Shown here: one piece after another, positions 1-10,269 of the stretch
Layout: each line of letters begins with the position of its first letter
Position numbering within the stretch: the first letter of the stretch is position 1
Source: Pollenia angustigena
Lineage: Eukaryota; Arthropoda; Insecta; Diptera; Polleniidae
Direction of reading: 5' to 3'
Assembly (NCBI GenBank): GCA_930367215.1
Contig: OV884057.1
Span: forward strand, 203,845,621 to 203,909,620
Length of the DNA: 64,000 bases
Program-made: the position numbers and the translations under genes
The notes under the pieces: generated by a model
What the model saw: the letters and a program-made list of their open reading frames with translations, nothing else
Told to the model about the DNA's origin: nothing
The model's database searches: none

Positions 1-150
1 TCTTTGATTTGTTAGTGTTTTGCTAATAATGGTTGACATTTCGAGCTAATGGCACTAACAATGCAATAAACCGTATGTTGTTTCTGTTGTTTTTGGATTG
101 TTGTAGTTCCGACACCACCTGTAGTTGAATTCGCCTTGAACACAGACTAA
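1..150. repeat. Terminal part of a dispersed repeat (family X)
   Basis: The stretch around 78-145 (TGTTGTTTCTGTTG, then CACCACCTGTAGTTGAATTC) closely matches 38893-38950. There the same sequence ends a ~125-bp element with imperfect inverted ends. The copy here is cut by the window start or diverged upstream. No coding potential is seen. It is probably a non-autonomous TIR element end; the class is unknown. Confidence 0.45.
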
Positions 151-164
151 CGAATTATTATAAA

Positions 165-320
165 CACTACCATGGACCCGACGGACGGACATCGTTAGAT
201 CGACTCAGATGATTCTCTGTCGATCGGTATACTTAAAGTTGGGTCTAAGACCAATATTTTAAGTTGTTACAAACATCAGCACAAACGAATTATGCCCTCG
301 AGACTAGATTTGTACTTAAT
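165..320 (+). repeat. Dispersed 'GACGGACATCGTTAG' repeat, copy 1
   Basis: Contains GACGGACATCGTTAGATCGA, then a TCGATCGGTATACTT block and ACAAACATCAGCACAAA. The same order recurs at 1934-2075, 41070-41215, 53610-53710 and, inverted, at 9270-9390. This is a multi-copy dispersed repeat. From memory, many fly intergenic repeats have a similar core ('GACGGACATGGCTAGATCGA'), so a shared ancient element is plausible but unproven. A second degenerate piece (GACGGACGGACATATTAAGA) lies at 495-520. Confidence 0.65.
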
Positions 321-540
321 TTTGTTGCTTTAGCTCATCCCTTATGACGGTTATAATGCCAAAAACCTTGGGGGAGCTGTTAGGGGGCAATATGAAATAA
401 TAAACCGAGTTGGCCTATTTTTATAACGAATATATCCTCTACATATGACTTTTATCAAATTTCATCATCTTATTCTTATGTTGCGACTAATATCTAGACG
501 GACGGACATATTAAGATCCTCTTAGATTTTTAAAGGTTCT

Positions 541-880
541 ACCATGGTGGAATAAGCAGGTGGCATCGTTACGGCAACAAATACAACATTACAACAAAAA
601 TGGCAATTATATCACCGTTTAAGTCAAAAAATACTTTAAACAAAAAATCAACGCGTGCCGCTGAACGTGATGAAATAAATAAATCTTTTGTCAATTTTTA
701 TTTAATTATGGTAAATATCTTATTTATTTTAATTTAAAATGATCAAAAACTTTAATAAAATACAATAATCACAGCACAAAACGTAGACTTTTTGTAAACA
801 TAAACAAAACTTTGACATAAACCTAGACAAACAATGCAAGAGCAAAAAATCGTCATCTGGCGTAGTGCTTTCACCATGGG
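541..880. repeat. Dispersed repeat, inverted copy of 16400-16700
   Basis: The blocks CGTGCCGCTGAACGTGATGA, CAATAATCACAGCACAAAAC and AATGCAAGAGCAAAAAATCG also occur on the opposite strand, in reversed order, at 16420-16640. The two copies are therefore inverted relatives about 15 kb apart. No coding frame and no clear terminal repeats are seen around this copy. Confidence 0.6.
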
Positions 881-1543
881 TTCTACGAATTTTTTTCTAT
901 GTTTTGCAAATGACAAATTCAATATACCCCCATCTTTTTGATTGTGAATATAAACAAAAAGGTATACACAAAATTATTTATTTAGCCAAATAGATTTTTT
1001 TATTGGTTAATTTTACGTAAGCTTTTATTACACTTCTTTATTTTAGGCAATTAAATTTTCTCGTAAATATTTTAACACACACACAAACAACGTTTTTTTT
1101 TTACAATTAATTAAAATTTTTAATTTCCAAGAAATTTTCACAGACAAAAAACCTCTTAAACTTAAAAATTTTGTTGTTTAAAATCGATTTCCGCTTGAAC
1201 AGCAATTATTTGTAAAAGTATATTTAAATAGTTTTATAAATTATTAAAACAAAAGAAAAAAAAAAACAAAAAATTAACTAAACTAAACAAAACACTTGGA
1301 GTGAAATAAAAACAAAAGTGTTAACAATTTCAATTAATATCTGCAGCAATTTTTTTAATTATGGTCAACTGTCCAAAAAAAATTAAAAAAACAAAGAAAA
1401 GTTAAACAAAATAAACAGAGACACAGAAATGCGGTGCGCCGCATTTGATGATTCGATGACATGTTGACTCTTTTAGACTTGAAGAAAGAATTACTCTTAA
1501 TTAGCGGTTTTTATTTAGACAGACAATATTTGTTTTTATAATA
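881..1543. other. AT-rich stretch with no recognised feature
   Basis: Runs of A and T with short A-rich tracts near 1255-1270 and 1375-1400. I see no gene, TIR or tandem repeat. Confidence 0.5.
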
Positions 1544-1933
1544 TCGGGTGATTTTTAAGAGCTATAGGAAAGTTAAAAAAAAAAACACATAAAATTCAGA
1601 GAAATGCATGAAATCTTTATTTGAATCGATAGTACGGTCCATATAATTTAATGTTTGAAGATTATTTCATGCAAATGCTGGCCGTGACTGCGCCTCAAAT
1701 GGTCCATCCGCTTAGTCCAATTTTGGCATACTCTTTCCAACATTTAGGCCAGTATCTCATGAATAAATGCTTCAATGTTGTCTTCCAATGCGTCAATTGA
1801 AGCGGGCATGTGTGTATAGACATGAACTTTAACATAGCCCCACAAAAAATAGTCTAAAGGCGTTAAATCGCACGATCTAGGCGGCCAATTGACCGGTCCC
1901 GAACGTGAAATAAAATGTTCACCGAACTCGCCT
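1544..1933 (-). pseudogene. Tc1/mariner-superfamily transposase, 3' fragment
   Basis: Read on the minus strand from about 1933, this encodes the C-terminal third of a Tc1/mariner (IS630-type) transposase. It includes the block RSCDLTPLDYFLWGYVK, which carries the last catalytic Asp, and ends ...HLHEIIFKH just before a stop near 1650. A TAA after 'EIL' at about 1760 breaks the frame. The 3' terminal repeat (CGGGTGATTTTTAAGAGC) is at 1545 next to a TA. The fragment matches the 3' half of the element at 18788-19620. It stops abruptly at about 1933, where the dispersed GACGGACAT repeat begins, so the 5' part was lost or overwritten. It is non-functional. Confidence 0.85.
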
Positions 1934-2075
1934 CAGAAAGTGATTCTGAGTCGATCGGTGTATACTTTAAGGTGGGTCCAGGACCCATATTTTAAGGTGT
2001 TACACACATCAGCACAAATGCATAATACTCTCTCCACTATTTTGTTGTGGGTATAAATATGGTTGGGCATGGTTA
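1934..2075 (+). repeat. Dispersed 'GACGGACATCGTTAG' repeat, copy 2 (3' part)
   Basis: Begins inside the block AGAAAGTGATTCTGAGTCGA and runs through GTTACACACATCAGCACAAA to a TGTTGTGGGTATAAAT end. It lacks the GGACGGACAT head and is fused directly to the truncated mariner fragment. Confidence 0.65.
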
Positions 2076-2832
2076 CGGCAACTACTCTATGTTTATGATA
2101 GCAATATATAACAATATATTTTTGTGAAATTGGTGCTTTACCATAATATGATTACTTCTTAACTTATTATGGCTACCATGACAATAATATGATTACTTAT
2201 TAACTTTTTATGACTAACAGGAAAAGAATATGATTAAGGGAAAAAATACTATGATGTAATATTACGAATATATTTGGTCATAATATGATTCAATAATAAT
2301 CGTAATATGGTGAATACAATTACGAATCTTATCATATTAAGTTTCTCTTAGAATGTGTTTACCACAACCATGTTTTGTATTTGCGTGCACCAGTAGTGGT
2401 GAATGAAGGTATACTAAGTTTGTCATTTCGTGTAAAAGTACGGCCAATACCCGTTATTCGGCAGAAGTAAATATTGTCAGGTCTTTACTTTTTAAAAGGT
2501 TAATGACGGCTGACCATAGAACCTTGTCTGACACCACGGGAATCAGTAGCTCGTGGGAGTTAAGTCATGTTGTACCTAAGGCTTCTTCGGTAAACACCTG
2601 ATGGCTGTGGATTTCATCCCAAGTCAGCGCTAATTTAAAATTTTTGTAGGTAAGATTTGTTTTTTGTAAATTAAAGCGACAATAGGTGTGTTGGTTTCGA
2701 TCATACATTGAGGCGTTGGAAAACGCGTTGGAAAATTACGAATTAGCGAGGGGACCAAAATGTATGGAAATAATACGAATTAACGAGATTTTATCAAGGG
2801 ACCGACAGTTTATTACGAATTATTGGGAATTA
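2076..2832. other. AT-rich spacer; ATATGATTA-rich block and an unidentified GC-richer block
   Basis: Between 2125 and 2340 the words AATATGATTACTT and ATAATATGATT recur irregularly. From 2460 to 2640 the base composition is more balanced, but neither strand gives a recognisable protein or RNA. No terminal repeats are apparent. Confidence 0.4.
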
Positions 2833-3107
2833 CACTGAACGAATTTTCTTCGCAATACCAATGAATTTTGACATTAATCCCATGAAAAATTGCATTTAAA
2901 AGGAACCTATGCAGCGCTTCGTTAGATCGATGAAACCTGTTTCATTAAAAGGATTTAATATAACACTACATAAGATCTATGAATATTATTCATTGGATGA
3001 ATACTTTCAATAAAGTAAAAAAAAAATTTTATTTTTTTTAATTTTTTTTAAACTATTTTTTTTTTTCTTATTTTATTTTATTTTACTTTATTTTATTTTT
3101 TTTTTCT

Positions 3108-3180
3108 GTCTCTAGCGGGATTCGATCGCCCAACCTCGGTGGTGATAGACTAGCTCGCTACCAGCTAGTCTACCGGGGCA
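3108..3180 (-). other. tRNA-like segment (box A/box B) in element copy A
   Basis: On the minus strand the segment begins GCCCCGGTAGACTAGCTGGT. TAGACTAGCTGG fits the box A consensus TRGCNNAGYNGG at 11 of 12 positions. About 35 bases downstream, GCGATCGAATCCC resembles box B. Acceptor-stem pairing is absent and the D-arm hairpin is too long, so this is not a functional tRNA gene. A tRNA-derived segment or internal pol III promoter is an inference. The copy at 11852-11924 has a better box B. Confidence 0.45.
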
Positions 3181-3517
3181 GTGTAGTTTCTGTATTAAAA
3201 AACTATGTTTTTTACACAATTAAGAGCGTAAATATGAGATTGAATTGTCCATAATAACAATAACAACGTTGATTGAAAGTGGATTGAAAGTTTTTGTTTC
3301 ATTACTATAATGACATTTTTATTGTCATAATGAAAATTTAAATTTATGAAGGCAATTATTGAAATATATTGCTTTTATAAAAATTTTTTTTGATTTCATA
3401 AATTTAATGGCATACATGTAACATTCGATGTATGAAATTATTAAATCTTACATTTTTTAATTAACAATTAAACATTTTTTTTAAGGAAACTATAATTTTG
3501 TATTAATTTATGAATAT

Positions 3518-4925
3518 TAGAGCGACTCAAGTTGTATGGAAGCAAAATTCGTGCTCGATGTACCCTCCTAAAAATGAACCTTGGACTTTTTTAAGATAAC
3601 ATTTTAAATATTTCGGCTCCAGCTTTGACCTCTCGTGAGCTGGACCAGTTTGAAAAAGGGTCTATTTTTGCATGTTTTGTTAATTTGAGAATCTGTTTCC
3701 ATACCAACATATACCAATTGGGTATCATAAGAAAGGTTTTTTTAAGGCGCGTCCAACTGTATATACAATTTGTCCAAGGACGATCATCCATGTCCTTTTT
3801 TTTAAGGATTTTCTGTACAAAAACGGTTTTTGAATTTTTTGTTCGGGGTTGTTTGTAATAAAAATGCCTAATTAACATATTTTAATCTTTAGTCGTTTTA
3901 ATTAAATACGTGTCTCAGCTTTTTTCGAAATTCGTGCTAGTTCGCGTTTTGACAAAAATGCAATGGGGTGGTAACCCTTCGTTTTGAATAGGGCAATATG
4001 GGTATCAAACTTTTTCTTTTGCCAAGTACATCATCTTTGTATGTAAATAATATAGATTTTTGCAAATTAGATGCATTTTACACGGTACTCTGGAATAAAT
4101 ATAAATGCAATTTTTTTAGTAACTCTAATATGATAGCGGATTAAGTTTCTTGATCATGTATGAATGAAAATAGGACTAAAGAAAGAAAAAAAGAAATGAT
4201 CCATGACTTAAATTTTTTTTAATTTGCGAAAAAATATGCCGCCAAAAAGTCGTGGATCATTTCTTTTTTTCTTTCTTTAGTCCTATTTTCATCCATACAT
4301 GATCTAGAAACTTAATCCGCTATCATATTAGAGTTACTAAAAAATTGCATTTATATATATTCCAGAGCACGGTGTAAAATGCATCTTATTTGCAAAAATC
4401 TATATTATTTACATACAAAGATGATGTACTTGGCAAAAGAAAAAGTTTGATACCCATATTGCCCTATTTAAAACGAAGGGTTACCACCCCATTGCATTTT
4501 GTCAAAACGCGAACTAGCACGAATTTCGAAAAAACCTGAAACACGTATTTAATTAAATCGACTAAAGATTAAAATATGTTTATTTGGCATTTTTATTACA
4601 AACAACCCCGAACAAAAAATTCAAAAACCGTTTTTTTTTACAGAAAATCCTTAAAAAAAGGACATGGATGATCGTCCTTAGACAAATTGTATATACAGTT
4701 GAACACGCCTTAAAAATACCTTTCTTATGATACCCAATTTGTATATGTTGGCAAGGAAACAGATTCTCAAATTAACAAAATATGCAAAAATAGACCCTTT
4801 TTCAAACTGGTCCAGCTCACGAGAGGACAAAGCTGGAGCCGAAATATTTAAAATGTCATCTTAAAAAAGTCCAAGGTTCATTTTTAGGAAGGTACATCGC
4901 GCACTTTTTTTGGTGAGTCGCTCTA
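3518..4925. mobile_element. Large palindromic hAT-like foldback element
   Basis: The ends are TAGAGCGACTC and GAGTCGCTCTA, and the flanks carry a perfect 8-bp target duplication ATGAATAT (3510-3517 and 4926-4933). The copy-B relative at 12240-12260 shows the empty site. The TAGNG terminus plus 8-bp TSD fits the hAT superfamily. The two arms (about 3518-4210 and 4250-4925) are inverted copies of each other over nearly 700 bp with scattered mismatches, leaving a ~40-bp loop. Frames of 60-95 codons in the arms are mirror images of each other and resemble no known protein. It is non-autonomous. Confidence 0.9.
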
Positions 4926-5226
4926 ATGAATATAGTTATGTTTGTATATTGTTTTTTTATGTTCCCAATTAAAATTTTTTGTTTAACTTGGACAAACTTA
5001 AGTTTTCATATATCCAATGAAAATTTTTAACGTAATTACGAAATCCAATGAAGCGATTTTAACAAAAATACTTCATTATAACTATGAAATTCCATTTAGA
5101 CAATGAACATTTTCATTTACCCAAGGAAAGTTTTCTTATGAAAATGATTCATTAAATATATGAAGCATTTTTCTTTCAGTGTAGGATTTATCGGGGTACG
5201 ATTTATCGGGATTTGACTGTATATCA

Positions 5227-5760
5227 AACAAGCCATTAAATTGATTAAAAGTCCCTAAAACTAAAAGGTACGGCAGAAATTCGAAAAAATTTTAAATTAG
5301 CGGAAATTCGCATAAATTTGGAAACAGCGGCATGAAAGCAAAGTCTAGCATTTATTTAAAATTGTTGAAGCTGCAAAGAATCAGAAAACTTACAGAAAAA
5401 ATCGCTGCTATCGCGAACTTTTTTAAAATTCGATAATAATCGGAAACTTGGAAACGAACCCTTAAATTTATTTGAAATTGCTAAATCGGTTCAAAAAAAA
5501 AAAAAAAAAAAACACAAAATGACAACAATTAAGAAAGAAAAAGTTTTGTAAAAATAGCGAAAATTTTTAATATGTAATTCCAACAAGCCATAAAATTGAT
5601 TAAAAGTTCATAAAAATTTAAGGAATTTAAAAAATTCTGTAAAAATTGCTAAATAAGGGGAAATTGCTAACAGCGGCATAATAGGAAAGGTTACTATTTC
5701 TTAAAAATCTTTAAAGCTGTAAACAATCAAAAACTTACAATAAAAAAATCGCAAACATGA
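5227..5760. repeat. Diverged direct duplication (~355 bp apart)
   Basis: The block starting CAAGCCATTAAATTGATTAA (5229) through 'CAGCGGCATGAAAG' and an AATCAGAAAACTTACAG tail reappears at 5584-5740 as CAAGCCATAAAATTGATTAA through 'CAGCGGCATAATAGG' and AATCAAAAACTTACA. This looks like an old local duplication. No coding potential. Confidence 0.6.
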
Positions 5761-6344
5761 CTAAAATTTGCGAAAAATTGCAAAACGGAATGTTATTGTT
5801 TTTTTCTTATCGCTGAAAAAAGTTTAATACTTAAATTTTTAGCTATTTTTTAAAGAAATCTAATAGTTATTCCCAAAAAGTGTGTAAATTGTTAGTAAAA
5901 AACAGTGAAATGTTTTTACAAGTTCTTAACCTATCTAATGTCATTTCGAGTGAAGGCATTCGATCGAATCTCAAATGATAGAAGTTTTTTGATAACGAAT
6001 GGGACGATTTACAAAAGTAAAATTTCGATCAAAGTCACACGATCACGACTGCGACGATCTGGGCCCATGAGTCATGAGTTAGCTAATAACAACAGTTTAA
6101 CAAATAAAATATTATTTCCAGCTTTTTCTTAACCATTAGTTAAACCCTGATATGTTATTCGTTAACTACTGTTAGTTTTTTTTTATTTATTATTTTAATA
6201 CAGTTACCATTTTTTGGTCTGATTAAAATTTTTACTTAACAAATTATTGTAAATATGATACTTTAGTTAAGCAATAGTTATCATTTTAGTTTACAAATAA
6301 TTAACTTATGACTGTAAATTTGAGCCTAATACATTCTAATTAAG
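5761..6344. other. AT-rich spacer with no recognised feature
   Basis: A frame of 75 codons at 5905-6132 has no recognisable domain and AT-driven composition. I do not support it as a gene. Confidence 0.4.
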
Positions 6345-6347
6345 TAA

Positions 6348-6644
6348 GTCTGAGTTCATACGGCTCATGCCTTATTGACAAGATTCTTCATTTTTCTTCT
6401 TTGAGCATGAATTGGCTTTCAAATGATTCATGTCATGTTGAGGACATGTTTTTTTTTTTGTATAGTCGTGCATATGCATGTGTGCTTTTTTGATATTGAA
6501 AACAATTACAAAATTAAACAACGAATGAAAAGGCAAAACGTAAAGACAGTACATGCATCTGTGTACTCGTTTCTTTTCCCGTCGTCTCTCTCGCCTATAA
6601 AGTAGCAATCATGTCAATAAGACATGAGCCGTATGAACCCAGAC
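6348..6644. mobile_element. MITE with TAA target duplication (family H, copy 1)
   Basis: The terminal repeats start GTCTGAGTTCATACGGCTCA on the left and (reverse-complemented) GTCTGGGTTCATACGGCTCA on the right, about 31 bp with few mismatches. It is flanked by TAA on both sides (6345-6347, 6645-6647). Copies at 15845-16065 (TAT/TAT) and 26410-26551 (TAA/TAA) share the GTCT..GTTC end and 3-bp duplications. A 3-bp TWA-like duplication suggests PIF/Harbinger, but this is an inference because no transposase is present. The 60- and 78-codon frames inside overlap on opposite strands and are not genes. Confidence 0.85.
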
Positions 6645-7667
6645 TAACTCTATTTAATTGATACTCTTTTTGTATGAACAAAATGTATTAAACAACACAA
6701 ACTTGCCATCTGCTTTAAATATACCCACACAATCAGATGTCATATAAATTTGACACTTCCGAAATGCAAACAGTTTTAAAGGTTAACAATGCATTTCAAA
6801 ATCTTTAACTTGGTGGTAATCGACTAACATAAACGAAAATGAAGACAAAGACAAAATGTCAAGTTAAGTGAAGTGAAGTGAGACCACCATTTAAGAGAGG
6901 AAACAAAACACAATTATTCAGGTGTATAAAATGAATGTGTGTGCGTTTATGCGAAGGAGACTTCCAATCGTTACTTTGATCGACATAAGAAATTTTCAAT
7001 TCATTTGATTGTTTGTTTACTGCTGTAATAAATTTATTAGCATTTTGTAAATTCAACACCTCTGCATGTTTATAAATTTTGAATTAATTGCCTAAAAACC
7101 AAACAAATTTTTAATACTCTCCATCGTATTTTGAATGTGTGACATTTGTTTGATTATGCAAATGTTGAGAGTGATGCCCTGCATTGGCTGCATTCTTGCA
7201 TGAATGAATAAGTGCCATGATAATAATGAATGTCAACGAGTTGATTATTTTATACCGCCTGCAGTTTTTGGCTTTTACAATCGTTTGAAATAATTTATTA
7301 TTGATGATGGAATAGTGTTAATTATGGAAAACAAAATGACAAAAGATATTGGATTAAAAAAAAAAAAAAAAAAAATGGAATATGATGTACTTTTGAAAAA
7401 TGAATACAAATATTTTATTGATTTATTTTGTATATAAAATTAATTTATAGTCACCTTATTTATAAAAAATATGAAGCAGGTTTATTAAGGGTTTTCAAAT
7501 CAAGTTTTCGTAAAAAATACGTTTCATAAGCCTTGTGCAAATGGATAAACGGCCTTATGCGAAAACTTAATGTTATCTTTACGTGTTCGTTAAAACCGGG
7601 TTTTTATTAAAACAAATTCTAGTTCACATTAATTTTTTTTTTTTTTTTTTTTGATATTGAAAACATC
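6645..7667. other. Apparently unique AT-rich DNA
   Basis: Lower repeat content than its surroundings. It has poly(A) at about 7350-7373 and poly(T) at about 7632-7651. A 66-codon frame (6859-7059, minus) is unconvincing. No gene is seen. Confidence 0.4.
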
Positions 7668-8022
7668 ATATCGATACCTTCCCATAAGAATGTAGTAAGC
7701 GACATTTCTAAAATTGTGTAGGAAACGAAAAAAACGTCTCATTTAGTTATTTATTTTTCGGATTTTATTGAAAGGAACATATTTGGAAAGCGATTTTCAG
7801 AATACAAAACATATTTAAAAATGTGGCTTAGCAATATTATTCCAGTGAGAAAACTTGACGGTTGATACAATTTTATTTTAACTCTAGTTTCCTTTGCATC
7901 AATGATAGGGCAGCGAAACCCAGGCCAAAATGTGGCGCTTAACTTCTAGTATAGTTCTACATCAAAAAGTCATTTTCGAACAAAGTGTCGCTTAATACAT
8001 TCTTATGGGAACGTATCGATAT
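7668..8022. mobile_element. Short TIR element 'ATATCGATAC' (~355 bp)
   Basis: The left end reads ATATCGATACCTTCCCATAA and the right end, reverse-complemented, ATATCGATACGTTCCCATAA. Both continue into GAATGTA(G/T)TAAGCGACA, so the terminal repeats are ~38 bp. No clear target duplication and no coding potential. The inner TAAGCGACA resembles the ends of the element at 14045-17213. Confidence 0.75.
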
Positions 8023-8088
8023 TAAATGAATGAATACAAAAATAAAGATAAATGAATACAAAAATAAAGCTGTAGTACACTGAAAGAA

Positions 8089-8416
8089 TTATGCTTCATA
8101 AATCTAATGAATCAATTTCATTAAATTTTGTTCATTGATCCAATGAAAAATTTCATTACGGGAATGAAATTTTACAAATATAATGAAACAATTTCATTAA
8201 CACTACGAAATTGAGTTTCGTAATTTTGTTAACATTTTTCATTAAATTAACGACAACTTAATATCTCCTTCAAAAAAAAAATTCAACTTGTTGTTATACA
8301 TAATTTCAATAGTTTTTTTTAAGATTAAAATCAAATATGTATTAAAATATTTAAATATTTTTAAGTTAATGAAAAAAAGGAATCTTTTGCAACTTCATGT
8401 TTTCCATGATAAATGT
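8089..8416. mobile_element. TIR element 'CACTGAA', diverged partial copy C
   Basis: Starts CACTGAAAGAATTATGCTTC, the reverse complement of the right end of copies A and B, then continues with ATGAAA/TTCATT-rich sequence. The LINE insertion begins at 8417. No matching distal end was found with certainty; ATGAAAC/TTCATTAA sequence at 12640-12730 and 13780-13880 may be remnants. Confidence 0.55.
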
Positions 8417-8570
8417 CACTAAAACTTTTTTTTATTAGTATTATTATTATTTATTTGTCTATGGAATATAATCATTACAGGCTTCTTAATAAAATACAAA
8501 TTAATTTTACAAAATATATACAAATGTGAAATAAAAATTACAAAAATTATGTGTTTAAAAAGATTAATAA

Positions 8571-8753
8571 TTAAGTTTTAATATCAGTGTGACTAGAAGA
8601 ATAGTCAATAAATTTATAAAACTTGTTGAACTCAATACACATCCTTCTTAACGGATCACTATTAGCATAATTAGCTCTTAAAAATTGAACTGATAATGGA
8701 ACAAAATGACGTGATGGGCGTTCAGGAACATTAAATGTTATATTGTTGATTAG
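8571..8753 (-). pseudogene. LINE reverse transcriptase, extreme C-terminus
   Basis: Encodes the last ~58 residues before the stop, including FNVPERPSRHFVPLSVQF and NSDPLRRMCIEFNKF. This arrangement is typical of the C-terminus of several non-LTR reverse transcriptases. The upstream sequence continues in frame at 10079, after the hAT-like insertion. Confidence 0.8.
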
Positions 8754-10070
8754 CAGGGAAACCATAAATATGCAATTGCATGTTTTTTCTTGTGCGACCA
8801 ATGATGGCAGAAACAATATATTTATCCGATTTAGAGCTTTTTATGAGTTTTGGCATCGATTTGTAAGTGCATATTTTTGCATATTTTATCTTTTGCAGCA
8901 TTTTTTGCATAATTTACTTAAAAGAGCCATTTTGCAGCATTTTTTAAGTTTTTAGCGCATATTTTGCCTTTTTGAAGCATATTTTGATACATGTTAAATT
9001 TTTTAGATGCCTACAAGAAAGAGCTTTCGCAGCAAATAAAAAAATTGTTGGCTTTTGTGTTTTAAATATTTATCTGTTTACAAAACATGTTGCTTCAATT
9101 TCGCCATCTTTATTTAATTTTTACTCGAAAATTTAAAAAAAAGCAGGTCGTCATTAAAGACAAATGTTATTTTAAACTTTAAAATTGTATATTTGACTAA
9201 GCAAAAGTAAAGGAAACATCAATAATATACGTTTTTGGCGATGTGTTTAATACATTGACATCTGGACAAATCTTTTAGTATTCTGATCGACTTAGAACCA
9301 CTTTATTAAGTGATCTTACCATGTCCATCCGCCCGTATTTGCTGGTTCTTTGTCCATGTTAACCTTGCGCGCAAAGTACAAGTTGCAGTCTGGTAGGTAA
9401 TTTGATTAAATTTGGTAAAAACATTTAAATTGTACTAAGGACGAAGTGAGAATCGATCAATAATTTCACATATTACCTATTAAAAGTTTTTTTCCAAATA
9501 AGACTCTTTGTGTCCGTAATCCATCTAAATATGTTGTTGTTTAGATTAAAATCGCCCCAAAAATATTTTACTGCAAATTAAATTCTTTTTGAATCAGTTC
9601 ACATTTTCCCAAAGTTTCCATCTATACAGCTTTAAAAGATTTACCTTCCTTTAAATAGTAAACATTAATAAACAATTTAGCGACCGTCCTTTAAATCCTT
9701 TTTTAACAAAAAATCTCATATGGATGTAAATATCTAGGTAATAATCGGCACAAATAACAAACAGGTTAAGACCTGTTTACATAACTTTGTTAATGTGAGC
9801 CGATTACTGCCCCTCGTTTCCAAATAGGGTAACATCTCGAAAATTCGTCTGTTAATACATTGGAGTTTGGGCTTTCCCGATTATAATTTTAGGGTTGTTT
9901 TTATAACATGAAACTGTTATAAAATTGTTGAATATTTTGTTTTCAAATAACCAATTTTTGAATTTTTTTGGGGCATATTTTTAAAAATTTTCAGGGCATA
10001 TTTTTGAATTTTTACTGCATATTTAATGCGCATAAAACACGTTTTTAAGAGCATATTTCTGGTTTCCCTG
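8754..10070. mobile_element. hAT-like element CAGGGAAACC, long copy
   Basis: The ends are CAGGGAAACC and GGTTTCCCTG, with the perfect 8-bp duplication TTGATTAG at 8746-8753 and 10071-10078. CAGNG ends plus an 8-bp TSD fit hAT. The subterminal regions are packed with GCATATTT / AAATATGC words, a pattern known for hAT transposase-binding subterminal repeats. It carries an internal inverted copy of the dispersed GACGGACAT repeat (9270-9390) but no transposase. A shorter inverted copy lies at 53458-54085. Confidence 0.9.
9270..9390 (-). repeat. Dispersed 'GACGGACATCGTTAG' repeat inside the hAT-like element
   Basis: Reverse complement: TTTGCGCGCAAGGTTAACAT, then a GGATGGACATGG block and CTAAGTCGATCAGAATACTA. 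It corresponds closely to 53600-53710, which also sits inside a copy of the same hAT-like family. The repeat therefore travels as an internal segment here. Confidence 0.7.
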
Positions 10071-10078
10071 TTGATTAG

Positions 10079-10260
10079 GCATCCAGAGCATACGTCGCCA
10101 ACAATTATGTTAAAAATAAACGAGATGTTCATCACAGTTCTACGGCTCTTTAGAGTTGGCAGCTTGATGTGGGCTAGTCTTGCAGAATAAGACGGCATAT
10201 TCCATTGGTTAAAGTTCAACCCACGCAGACAAAAATTCAGAAACTGTTTTTGAACAGATT
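10079..10260 (-). pseudogene. LINE reverse transcriptase fragment (C-terminal region)
   Basis: On the minus strand this encodes IESVQKQFLNFCLRG, FNQWNMPSYSARLAHIKLP and RRTVMNISFIFNIIVGD, the conserved region after the RT thumb in non-LTR elements. It joins in frame with 11253-11572 upstream and 8571-8753 downstream once the nested elements are ignored. Confidence 0.8.
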
Positions 10261-10269
10261 CAATTTAGT

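Larger units (their letters stand above)
2833..5181. mobile_element. TIR element 'CACTGAA', copy A, split by a foldback
   Basis: Starts CACTGAACGAATTTTCTTCG and ends TTTTCTTTCAGTG. It is flanked by TA on both sides, which could be a 2-bp target duplication. Without the nested insertion at 3518-4933 it is about 933 bp and matches copy B (11573-12507, 935 bp) almost base for base. It has no open reading frame and is rich in ATGAA/TTCAT words. It contains a tRNA-like segment (3108-3180). Superfamily uncertain; a non-autonomous DNA transposon is most likely. Confidence 0.85.

Noticed and set aside
3591..3878. 95- and 77-codon open frames on opposite strands near 3.6 kb
   Set aside because: They lie in one arm of a palindrome, overlap each other and show no domain. 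They are chance frames in the foldback.
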